A DNA stretch of 5,480 nucleotides from Deltaproteobacteria bacterium (GTDB lineage: Bacteria > Desulfobacterota > Syntrophia > Syntrophales > UBA2210): assembly GCA_011056825.1 (NCBI GenBank), contig DSBH01000299.1:1-5480 (forward strand), in the 5' to 3' direction. A program made the translations under genes and the position numbers. Of this stretch, positions 1 through 5,480 are shown one piece after another. The notes under the pieces are model-generated. The model was not told where the DNA came from. It was given only the letters and a program-made list of their open reading frames with translations, and ran no database searches. Position 1 is the first letter of the stretch. Each line of letters opens with the position of its first letter.

Positions 1-392
1 ACTATAGTTACGACAGCGTCGCCGGGCTTCGGGAGGCACTCTATGAGCGGGTTCAGGTCCAGAAAGACGAACAGGCCTGCCTCGACCTGCTGAAGGAACA
101 GTGTCCCGGCTCGGTTACGCCTGTTCCCTTCGCCGCCGGAATTGATCCCTACGTGATCGAAATCAACTTCGAGGCGGTGGAGCAGATTTCCGGTGAAGAT
201 TCGAGTTATTATCTCGATCTGCCCACCTCCTTCAAACTCAACGAAGAGCAGATAGAGAAACTTGTTTCAGTCGGGCCTGAACTGCTGGAGGCGTCGCCCC
301 GGTACCAGTGCCTGCTCAAGGTGCTGGAAGCCGAGGCCGAAGGGCTTCCCCGGCCGGAAGAATGCCCGGTGGGGGCGGGAATATACCCCTGA
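1..392 (+). CDS. Patatin-like phospholipase, C-terminal fragment (5' end outside window)
   Basis: The open frame enters from the left edge (first whole codon at base 3) and ends at TGA 390-392, leaving 129 visible residues. The segment PTSFKLNEEQIEKL followed by LLEASPRYQCLL resembles the end of bacterial patatin-like phospholipases, where a 'LPTSF.L..EQ...L...G..LL..SP.FQ.LL' block closes the protein. The start SYDSVAGLREAL also fits the region before that block. Such enzymes are serine acyl hydrolases that release fatty acids from phospholipids or other esters. The diagnostic GxSxG and DGG motifs lie upstream of the window, so catalytic competence cannot be judged. The ATG at 153 is internal and is not the real start, because the same frame stays open and family-like to the edge. 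The gene converges on the acyl-CoA dehydrogenase. The assignment rests on remembered family pattern, not a search. Confidence 0.68.
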   Translation, partial: YSYDSVAGLREALYERVQVQKDEQACLDLLKEQCPGSVTPVPFAAGIDPYVIEINFEAVEQISGEDSSYYLDLPTSFKLNEEQIEKLVSVGPELLEASPRYQCLLKVLEAEAEGLPRPEECPVGAGIYP

Positions 393-463
393 CATGCGCG
401 GGTTGCCCACGTCGGCGAGGCTTATGAACCATTAACGGGATTTCCCAACCCGAGAGGTCTTGA

Positions 464-486
464 CCGATCAAGCTTTGCTTGTCCGG
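464..486 (+). repeat. Short hairpin in the convergent spacer
   Basis: CAAGC-TTT-GCTTG at 469-481 is a perfect 5-bp stem with a 3-base loop. After a 2x2 mismatch it is flanked by CCG (464-466) pairing with CGG (484-486). It lies about 70 bases after the phospholipase stop and has no T-run behind it, so it is not a standard factor-independent terminator. It could stabilise the 3' end of the phospholipase transcript or mean nothing. Confidence 0.3.
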
Positions 487-534
487 AATGACGGAAAGAA
501 GAGCTGCGCGAGGGCAGGGGGTATCGTCTTCGAT

Positions 535-569
535 AAAAAACGGCCTCACGCGTTTTCGGCGTGAGGCCG
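535..569 (-). terminator. Factor-independent terminator of the acyl-CoA dehydrogenase gene
   Basis: CGGCCTCACGC (541-551) pairs perfectly with GCGTGAGGCCG (559-569), giving an 11-bp GC-rich stem with a 7-base loop. Read on the - strand, the stem is followed immediately by six T residues (the A-run 535-540), the classic intrinsic terminator layout. It begins 24 bases beyond the TAA stop of the acyl-CoA dehydrogenase. On the + strand the stem is followed by TGGTTTGTTG, a weaker T-rich tail, so it may also stop transcripts from the converging phospholipase gene. Confidence 0.9.
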
Positions 570-593
570 TGGTTTGTTGATCTTGTGCGCTTG

Positions 594-2468
594 TTACTCG
601 AGAGGCGCCCCGGTGAAAACCGGCGAATCGGCCTTCAGGGCAGCTATTTCACCGTTCATCAAGGCTTCGATTTTCCCGAAGAATTTCGGAAATTCCGCCC
701 TGATGTAATGCTGCGACGAAAGCACGCGGCCGCTGTAATAGGCTGCTTCGGGATCATCGGCTAGTTTCTTCTGCCGTTCTTCACCCTTGGCATCGCCCAG
801 CAACTCTTTCATCTTCGGAGTCGTGATCGACAGGCTCCACAGATGCAGCCAGGCCATGATGAGCGGGAACATGGCCTGCTGGAAGGGCGTCGCGTTGAGC
901 ACCAGGGCCATGATTTTCCCTTCACCCAGCTGTTTCTTCATCATCTCGATGACCTCGTCGAGCTTTGCCAGTCCGCGCTCGACCGGTTCCACGTACTTCT
1001 CGTCAACCATACCCCGCGCCTTGTCTATGGCATCGTTCATGTGTTTCCTGAGCTGTGAATAATTATACATCCCGGGATTCATGAGGAGCTTGCGCATCTG
1101 GAGGTCAAGGGACTGAATAGCGTTTGTACCTTCGTAGATGCAGAAAACCTTGACGTCACGTGCGTACTGTTCAACCGGGTATTCCTGGCAGTAGCCGTAC
1201 CCGCCGTGAACCTGCATCGATTCAGACGTGACGAGCCAGGCTTCGTCGGAAATGCCCGCCTTGACGATAGGGGTGAGAATCTCGACGATACCCTTCGACG
1301 CTTTTACTTCCTCGGGATCTTTCGACGCGTGCATGACATCTTCGTGGTAGGCTAGGAAGAGACAGAGCATGCGCATCCCCTCGACGGTGCTCTTCATATA
1401 CAGAAGGGACCGCTTGATGTCGGGATGTTCGATAATGGGCACCCTGGGAGCGGTCTTGTCCGCGGCCTGAGTGATATGGGCGCCCTGGATCCTGGTGCGC
1501 GCGAACGTGACGGCGTGCAGATAGCTTGCGCTGGAACAGGCCTCGGCCTGGACGCCCGTGTGAATGCGGGCCTGGTTCATGAGCTGGAACATGATGGGCA
1601 TGCCCTGACGCTCTTCCCCGAGGAGATAGCCGACGCACTTGCCGTTTTCACCGAAACTCAGCGTGGACGTGGCGTTTCCCTTGAGACCCATCTTGTGCTC
1701 GATGCCCGCGCAGACCATGTCGTTGCGCTCGCCCAGGGAGCCGTCCGGATTGACCAGGTATTTCGGTACGATGAAAATGGAGATGCCCTTCGTACCGGGA
1801 GGATCACCCTCGATTCTGGCCAGGGTCGGATGAATGATGTTCTCGGCCATGTCGTGCTCGCCATTGCTGATAAAAATTTTCTGGCCCGTGATGAGATAGG
1901 TGCCGTCTTCCTGCCTGACCGCTTTCGACTTGAGCGCCCCCACGTCGGACCCGGCGCTCGGCTCGGTCAGGGCCATCGTGCCGCCCCAGACGCCCTCAAA
2001 CATCTTGGGCAGGAACATCTGCTTCAGTTCATCCGAACCGAAATTCAGGATCAGGGCCATCGCGCCGGTGACCGATCCGCAATACATGGTCAGCGCTGTG
2101 TTCCCCGCGTTGAAATACTCGCTGCAGGCCATGGAAATACTCGTGGGGAGGCCAAGCCCCCCCTCGTCCTGTGAGAAGGCCAGGGTGTGGAAGCAGGCTT
2201 CCATGTATGACTGGAACCCCTTGTGAAACGATTCAGGCACCGTGACGGAGTAATTTTTGGGATCGTACGTTAACCCGATCTTGTCTCCGTCACTGTTGGA
2301 GGGATAGAAGACCTCGACGGCGATTTTTTCAGCCAGCTCGAGCGTGTCTTCGTAAATGGATCGATCGAAGTCCTTGAAACTGTCAAACCTGTTCAATTTC
2401 TCCAGTTCCAGCAGTTCAAACAACGTAAAACGGACATCACGAGAATCAACCAATGAGTTTAACGACAT
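594..2468 (-). CDS. Large acyl-CoA dehydrogenase (DmdC-like, with extra C-terminal domain)
   Basis: This 624-residue flavoprotein should oxidise an acyl-CoA to the 2,3-enoyl-CoA in the cytoplasm, passing electrons to electron-transfer flavoprotein. Visible parts in order: a short N-terminal leader typical of the large family (about 1-36), an alpha-helical domain, the beta-domain flavin motif MALTEPSAGSDVG (165-177), HKMGLKG (258-264), HGGYGY (421-426) and IYEGTNAIQ (444-452). E446 of the YEGT motif is the expected catalytic base. Residues about 470-610 form the extra helical C-terminal domain that separates this type (about 600 residues, including methylmercaptopropionyl-CoA dehydrogenase DmdC) from the usual 380-residue enzymes. 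The acyl substrate cannot be read from the sequence. The start is secured by AAGGAGGT (complement of 2474-2481) five bases before ATG. A TACAAT box (complement of 2490-2495) could be its -10, but no convincing -35 accompanies it. It is transcribed divergently from the amidohydrolase and ends at a strong terminator. No frameshift or missing motif is seen. Confidence 0.93.
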   Translation of the reverse strand: MSLNSLVDSRDVRFTLFELLELEKLNRFDSFKDFDRSIYEDTLELAEKIAVEVFYPSNSDGDKIGLTYDPKNYSVTVPESFHKGFQSYMEACFHTLAFSQDEGGLGLPTSISMACSEYFNAGNTALTMYCGSVTGAMALILNFGSDELKQMFLPKMFEGVWGGTMALTEPSAGSDVGALKSKAVRQEDGTYLITGQKIFISNGEHDMAENIIHPTLARIEGDPPGTKGISIFIVPKYLVNPDGSLGERNDMVCAGIEHKMGLKGNATSTLSFGENGKCVGYLLGEERQGMPIMFQLMNQARIHTGVQAEACSSASYLHAVTFARTRIQGAHITQAADKTAPRVPIIEHPDIKRSLLYMKSTVEGMRMLCLFLAYHEDVMHASKDPEEVKASKGIVEILTPIVKAGISDEAWLVTSESMQVHGGYGYCQEYPVEQYARDVKVFCIYEGTNAIQSLDLQMRKLLMNPGMYNYSQLRKHMNDAIDKARGMVDEKYVEPVERGLAKLDEVIEMMKKQLGEGKIMALVLNATPFQQAMFPLIMAWLHLWSLSITTPKMKELLGDAKGEERQKKLADDPEAAYYSGRVLSSQHYIRAEFPKFFGKIEALMNGEIAALKADSPVFTGAPLE

Positions 2469-2536
2469 GCACTACCTCCTTAAATAAATATTGTAATTGA
2501 TCTAAACGACCAACAACTGACCCCCGTCAACGTGGT

Positions 2537-2550
2537 CGGACATTTGTCCG
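2537..2550. promoter_or_regulatory. Palindrome in the divergent control region
   Basis: CGGACA-TT-TGTCCG is a 6-bp inverted repeat around a 2-base centre. It lies 68 bases upstream of the acyl-CoA dehydrogenase start and about 78 bases upstream of the -35 box of the amidohydrolase promoter. A second, looser inverted pair, CGACCA (2507-2512) and TGGTCG (2533-2538), overlaps its left edge. The size and position fit a regulator site, but no known consensus is recognised. Confidence 0.3.
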
Positions 2551-2627
2551 GATGCCGTCCTCAAGGCCCCGGGAACTGTTCCATCGCGTGCGTCCCTTTG
2601 CCAAAGTCGCATTACCATGTTTTCCAT

Positions 2628-2656
2628 TTGCAAGCTACTAAAAACCTGAATATACT
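2628..2656 (+). promoter_or_regulatory. Sigma70-type promoter for the amidohydrolase gene
   Basis: TTGCAA (2628-2633) and TATACT (2651-2656) match the -35 and -10 consensus at 4 of 6 and 5 of 6 positions and are separated by exactly 17 bases. Transcription would begin near 2663, giving a leader of about 70 bases before the chosen ATG at 2735. The predicted start point abuts the dyad at 2666-2681, suggesting repression by blocking polymerase. Prediction only. Confidence 0.6.
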
Positions 2657-2658
2657 AA

Positions 2659-2681
2659 GGGATGTAGTTAACTTATTAACT
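2659..2681 (+). repeat. Operator-like dyad repeat, copy 1
   Basis: This 23-base element recurs at 5367-5389 with 22 identical bases (18 in a row); the single difference is T2663 versus C5371. Its core AGTTAACTTATTAACT (2666-2681) is a 6-bp inverted repeat around CTTA, the usual form of a dimeric repressor site. It covers the predicted transcription start of the amidohydrolase gene. In this copy the sequence TTAACTTA is also tandemly repeated (2669-2684), so a second half-site may follow. The binding protein is not in the window. Confidence 0.55.
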
Positions 2682-2723
2682 TATTGCAGTTTCCACGGCA
2701 ATTCATTCACATACATTACGTTC

Positions 2724-2731
2724 CGGGAGGT
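2724..2731 (+). promoter_or_regulatory. Ribosome binding site fixing the amidohydrolase start
   Basis: CGGGAGGT lies directly before ATG 2735, with four bases between GGAGG and the ATG, a slightly tight but workable spacing. The alternative in-frame TTG at 2684 has only AT-rich repeat sequence in front of it and no Shine-Dalgarno match, so ATG 2735 is preferred. Confidence 0.7.
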
Positions 2732-2734
2732 TTC

Positions 2735-4420
2735 ATGGAAGAGGGGCAGTTCGGAAATTCTTTTGAAGACGAACAGGGCGACCGGCGCGTCCTTCTGAAA
2801 AACGGTCTGGTTGTCGACGGGACGGGGACGCGGCCATTCACCGGGGATGTACTGATTGACGGCGCCCGTATCGAAGAGGTTTCTCCTCGCTCGATAGAAA
2901 CCGATGCGCCCGTCCTGGACTGCACAGGCCTGGTTGTCATGCCCGGCATCATCGACGCTCACTCGCACATGGACTGGATAGTGCCCGTTCCCGGACGTGA
3001 GGATCTCAAGTTGCCTTACACGGCTCAGGGCGTGACGACATTCGTTGCCGGTCAGTGCGGCTACGGTATAGCCGGTTTTCGGGAGGATTCACCCTTCATG
3101 GACAGGATCGAGGGCCAGATCCGGGACAGGTATCGTATAACCTGGCGTACCATGGCCGGATACTTCGACCATATTCAGCGGAACGGGATGACGCATAACC
3201 TGGTGAATCTCGCGGGACACGGTACGACACGCACATCGATTCGCGATTTCGACGCCTCGCCCCCCGATCCGGGCGAAATGAAGGAAATGCTCGCGCTCCT
3301 GGAACAGGCGATGGACGAAGGCGCCGCCGGCGTTTCCCTCGGATTACAGTACGAGCCGGGAATTTTCGCCGGCGGAGACGAGCTTCGGGCAATCGCCAGT
3401 CTCGTCAAGAGGAAAGGCAAGGTCCTGTCCGTGCACATGAGGGCCTATTCGGCGCTTTCTCCCGGTTACCCGGTTAACACGGCCCGCGTTCTTCTCGATT
3501 ACGTGTTTCCCTTCGACGGTTACACGCCGCACAATCTCCTGGCCATCGACGAAATGCTCGACGTCGCCCGCGAAACGGGAGTGCGCCTGCAACTCTCCCA
3601 CCTGATTTTCGCCGGAACGAGAACATTCAAGACCTGGGGAAAGGCGCTCGACCGCATCGACAAAGCAATACAGGAGGGTGTGGACGTCCGGTTCGATACC
3701 TACGCGTATCACTGTGGCCAGTCCTTCATCAACGTCGTGTTGCCGGCGTGGTTCCTGGCGGAGGCGCCCCGGGCATACGACGATCCGAAGATGCTTGCCA
3801 GGCTGAAACGCGAATTCGCTCTCATCGAACGTTTCCTGGGATTCGGTACCGGTAATATTCAGATAACCCACGCGAACCATGAGGAGCTTAACCGTTACGA
3901 TGGTCTTTTTATTGATGAAATAGCCGGGAAGCGGGGCATGACGCCTTTCGACGTTGCCGTGGAAATAGCGAAAAAGAGCGGAGGACTCGCCGCCGTCCTC
4001 AACCATGGATACAGCAACGAGTCGATCGTCGAGGAACTGATGCGGCATCCGGCGTCTCTTTTCATGACCGACGCCATTCCCGCGCCGGAAGGCATTCAGA
4101 ACCCGGCGCTCTCGGGCAATTATCCCCGCTTCCTGCAGTGGGCGCGCGATCGGAAGGTCATTGCTCTCGAAGAGGCGGTGCGCAAGATGTCGGGCGCCGT
4201 GGCCGAACGGTACGGCATCAGGGACCGCGGATTCCTGAAGGCGGGACTGGCCGCCGACATCACGGTCATCGACTGGAACAACATTCGCGACAACAACACA
4301 CTCACGGAGACCGCCAACCCGCCTTCCGGCGTCGAAGCCGTCTTCATCAACGGCAGGCGAGTGCTGGAGAAGGGCAGGGTCGATGATGCCGCCCGGCCCG
4401 GCAGAATTATTCCCTTGTAA
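2735..4420 (+). CDS. Amidohydrolase, N-acyl-D-amino-acid deacylase (D-aminoacylase) family
   Basis: This 561-residue cytoplasmic metal-dependent hydrolase belongs to the family that removes acyl groups from N-acyl-D-amino acids; the true substrate is unknown. Numbered from ATG 2735, it shows the family order: the small beta domain opening with LLKNGLVVDGTG, PGIIDAHSHMD with metal-site H76 and H78, GQCG with C108, GHGTTR (161-166), the GVSLGLQYEPG loop, VHMR with H234, LSHL with H289, MTDA with D446, and the closing segment GLAADITVIDW that returns to the beta domain. C108, H234 and H289 align by pattern with the zinc ligands known in characterised D-aminoacylases, and D446 with their catalytic aspartate. 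The usual SDG around that aspartate is TDA here, and the protein is somewhat longer than the typical 480-530 residues, with a hydrophilic N-terminal extension of about 15 residues. There is no signal peptide. It is transcribed alone from its own promoter and is divergent from the acyl-CoA dehydrogenase. A dihydroorotase- or hydantoinase-like role is less likely. Confidence 0.85.
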   Translation: MEEGQFGNSFEDEQGDRRVLLKNGLVVDGTGTRPFTGDVLIDGARIEEVSPRSIETDAPVLDCTGLVVMPGIIDAHSHMDWIVPVPGREDLKLPYTAQGVTTFVAGQCGYGIAGFREDSPFMDRIEGQIRDRYRITWRTMAGYFDHIQRNGMTHNLVNLAGHGTTRTSIRDFDASPPDPGEMKEMLALLEQAMDEGAAGVSLGLQYEPGIFAGGDELRAIASLVKRKGKVLSVHMRAYSALSPGYPVNTARVLLDYVFPFDGYTPHNLLAIDEMLDVARETGVRLQLSHLIFAGTRTFKTWGKALDRIDKAIQEGVDVRFDTYAYHCGQSFINVVLPAWFLAEAPRAYDDPKMLARLKREFALIERFLGFGTGNIQITHANHEELNRYDGLFIDEIAGKRGMTPFDVAVEIAKKSGGLAAVLNHGYSNESIVEELMRHPASLFMTDAIPAPEGIQNPALSGNYPRFLQWARDRKVIALEEAVRKMSGAVAERYGIRDRGFLKAGLAADITVIDWNNIRDNNTLTETANPPSGVEAVFINGRRVLEKGRVDDAARPGRIIPL

Positions 4421-4464
4421 CGGTCGGCGCCGCCACGCCTTTCCCCGATCGGTTCCCGGTCCGC

Positions 4465-4520
4465 CCGGCAGAAACAACATCATCCCAATCCCAAAGTTCC
4501 CGCCTGCCGGACATTATTTT
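4465..4520 (+). terminator. Possible weak terminator after the amidohydrolase gene
   Basis: CCGGCAG (4465-4471) is complementary to CTGCCGG (4504-4510), and the right arm is followed by the T-rich stretch ACATTATTTT. The 32-base loop is long for an intrinsic terminator, so this is a weak call. The T-rich stretch may instead serve as the AT-rich upstream part of the next promoter. Confidence 0.28.
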
Positions 4521-4521
4521 A

Positions 4522-4548
4522 TTGACACGGACCCGGCCGCCTTATAAT
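4522..4548 (+). promoter_or_regulatory. Promoter for the short-chain dehydrogenase gene, consensus boxes with short spacer
   Basis: TTGACA (4522-4527) and TATAAT (4543-4548) both match the sigma70 consensus perfectly, but only 15 bases separate them instead of about 17. An AT-rich stretch (4511-4521) precedes the -35 like an UP element. Transcription would begin near 4555, leaving a leader of about 60 bases. The second TTGACA at 4587-4592 has no -10 partner. Confidence 0.6.
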
Positions 4549-4615
4549 TCCTCAAGTGAGCCGATTTCGAACATGCGTGGTATTGCTTGACATCACATAC
4601 TAAGGAGGATTTGAC

Positions 4616-5365
4616 ATGAGACTGAAAGACAAGGTGGCGGTTGTAACGGGTTCCGGTCGGGGTATCGGTGAGGGGATCATCATGAGGTTCGTCGAGGAGG
4701 GCGCGGCAGTCGTCGTCAACGACGTCAACGAAAAGGACGCCGCAGCCGTGGTGGAAAAAGTGAAGGCCGCGGGCGGCCGGGCGACCGTGGTCGTCGGCAG
4801 CGTGGCGGAACGCGCCGTGGTTCAGGGCCTGGTCGACAAGGCCGTCGAAGAATTCGGTACCCTCGACATCATGGTCAACAACGCGGGCATCACCCGCGAC
4901 GCCATGCTTCACAAGATGACCGACGAACAATGGGACCAGGTGATCGCCGTCAACCTGACCGGCGTGTTCTACGGCATTCAGTGCGCGGGACGATACATGC
5001 GCGAGAAACAATACGGAAAAATTATAAATATTTCATCCACCAGCGCCATGGGAAACGCGGGACAGCTCAATTACTCGGCTTCCAAGGCCGGTGTGATCGG
5101 CATGACCAAGACCGCCGCCAAGGAACTGGGCCCCAAAAACATCAACGTGAACGCCATCGCCCCCGGCATGATCTGGACGGACATGATGAAATCAATGCCC
5201 CCGGAGGTACTCCAGCAAATGGACGCCATGCTGCCCTACATGGTCCCCCTCAACCGCAAGGGATCACCTCTGGACATCGCCAACCTGGCCCTCTTCCTGG
5301 CTTCCGAAGAAAGTCAGTTCATTACCGGGCAGGTCATCTTCTGCGAAGGCGGCATGAAAACGTGA
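4616..5365 (+). CDS. Short-chain dehydrogenase/reductase, FabG-like (3-oxoacyl reductase or 3-hydroxyacyl-CoA dehydrogenase)
   Basis: This 249-residue protein has the full length of a classical SDR and interconverts a ketone and an alcohol, most likely on a 3-oxo/3-hydroxyacyl thioester. It has the Rossmann glycine motif TGSGRGIG (11-18), NNAG (88-91), and the catalytic set N113, S140, Y153 and K157; the GNAGQLNYSASKAG context closely resembles FabG. D36 at the end of the second beta strand (VVVND) usually marks NAD(H) rather than NADPH preference, which leans towards oxidative use as in beta-oxidation. It ends in CEGGMKT, close to the usual DGGM ending. The start ATG has AAGGAGG (4602-4608) seven bases upstream. 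It has its own promoter and follows the amidohydrolase by 195 bases. The symbol fabG is withheld because a biosynthetic role is not shown: no acyl carrier protein, fabD or fabF gene is adjacent. Confidence 0.9.
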   Translation: MRLKDKVAVVTGSGRGIGEGIIMRFVEEGAAVVVNDVNEKDAAAVVEKVKAAGGRATVVVGSVAERAVVQGLVDKAVEEFGTLDIMVNNAGITRDAMLHKMTDEQWDQVIAVNLTGVFYGIQCAGRYMREKQYGKIINISSTSAMGNAGQLNYSASKAGVIGMTKTAAKELGPKNINVNAIAPGMIWTDMMKSMPPEVLQQMDAMLPYMVPLNRKGSPLDIANLALFLASEESQFITGQVIFCEGGMKT

Positions 5366-5366
5366 G

Positions 5367-5389
5367 GGGACGTAGTTAACTTATTAACT
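5367..5389 (+). repeat. Operator-like dyad repeat, copy 2
   Basis: This is the second copy of the 23-base element, starting one base after the dehydrogenase stop codon. The dyad AGTTAACTTATTAACT is at 5374-5389. Unlike copy 1 it has no -10 box at the equivalent distance upstream (5359-5364 reads AACGTG). It may therefore control a gene beyond the right edge from an upstream position, or act at the RNA level. Confidence 0.5.
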
Positions 5390-5480
5390 CAACTTTCGGG
5401 ATTGGAGCAATCGGGGTCAAAATATGGCATAATATATTGTAATAACAGCACATAAATATTGAAGAGCCCAGTCTTTTGAA
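5390..5480. other. AT-rich non-coding tail, probable leader of the next gene
   Basis: No open frame of note begins here and no tRNA-like fold is apparent. Composition falls sharply from the GC-rich coding sequence to a run rich in A and T (5418-5460) containing -10-like strings CATAAT (5428-5433) and TATATT (5433-5438). Neither has a -35 at proper spacing. It is probably the control region of a gene to the right of the window. Confidence 0.35.

Noticed and set aside
1425..2174. 249-codon open frame on the + strand, opposite the acyl-CoA dehydrogenase
   Set aside because: It lies entirely within a well-supported gene on the other strand and its product resembles no known family; it is a composition artefact.
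2490..2530. TTGACG (complement of 2525-2530) and TACAAT (complement of 2490-2495) as one promoter for the acyl-CoA dehydrogenase
   Set aside because: The two boxes are 29 bases apart, far beyond sigma70 spacing, and neither has a good partner at proper distance; the gene's promoter remains undetermined.
2684..2734. Upstream extension of the amidohydrolase from TTG 2684
   Set aside because: There is no ribosome binding site before TTG, the start would nearly abut the dyad repeat, the extra residues are not family-like, and ATG 2735 has GGGAGG just upstream.
3344..4483. 379-codon open frame on the - strand, opposite the amidohydrolase
   Set aside because: It overlaps a gene with full family motifs, its translation shows no recognisable domain, and long antisense frames are common opposite GC-rich genes.
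5011..5040. AT-rich patch with TATAAA inside the dehydrogenase gene, considered as an internal promoter
   Set aside because: It encodes the conserved strand GKIINIS before the catalytic serine, and no -35 box lies 16-18 bases upstream (5000-5005 reads CGCGAG).
5425..5440. TGGCAT followed by TTGT, considered as a sigma54 promoter
   Set aside because: The distance from the GG to the downstream G is one base too long and the downstream element is TTGT rather than TTGC, so it does not meet the -24/-12 rule.
1..5480. CRISPR arrays, insertion sequences, tRNA or rRNA genes, riboswitches
   Set aside because: I saw no regularly spaced repeats, transposase-like frames, tRNA-like folds or recognisable riboswitch cores on either strand.

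Overview
The window looks like a piece of chromosome from a GC-rich, probably anaerobic bacterium, and a Desulfobacterota (Syntrophus/Smithella-like) origin is my best guess. The guess rests on the mixture of a large DmdC-type acyl-CoA dehydrogenase, a FabG-like dehydrogenase and a D-aminoacylase-type amidohydrolase, plus strong AAGGAGG ribosome binding sites and GC-rich codon use by eye. No rRNA, marker gene or tRNA is present to confirm it.

Layout from left to right: (1) The C-terminal 129 codons of a patatin-like phospholipase run off the left edge on the + strand and stop at 392. (2) A 200-base convergent spacer holds a small hairpin and a strong factor-independent terminator pointing left. 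(3) A complete 624-residue acyl-CoA dehydrogenase lies on the - strand (594-2468). (4) A 266-base divergent control region (2469-2734) holds a sigma70-type promoter reading right, an operator-like dyad sitting directly on its predicted transcription start, and another short palindrome. (5) A 561-residue amidohydrolase of the N-acyl-D-amino-acid deacylase family lies on the + strand (2735-4420). (6) A 195-base spacer holds a promoter with perfect TTGACA and TATAAT boxes. (7) A 249-residue short-chain dehydrogenase lies on the + strand (4616-5365). (8) An AT-rich non-coding tail runs to the right edge and begins with a second copy of the operator-like dyad.

The acyl-CoA dehydrogenase and the dehydrogenase/reductase fit two steps of fatty acyl-CoA beta-oxidation. 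The phospholipase and the N-acyl amino acid deacylase could both release acyl chains. A lipid or acyl-chain scavenging neighbourhood is therefore plausible, but it is inferred from families and proximity only.

No previously undescribed multi-gene system is evident. The observation most worth following up is the 23-base near-identical repeat (22 of 23) at 2659-2681 and 5367-5389, which contains the dyad AGTTAA-CTTA-TTAACT and looks like the binding site of an unidentified local transcription factor.
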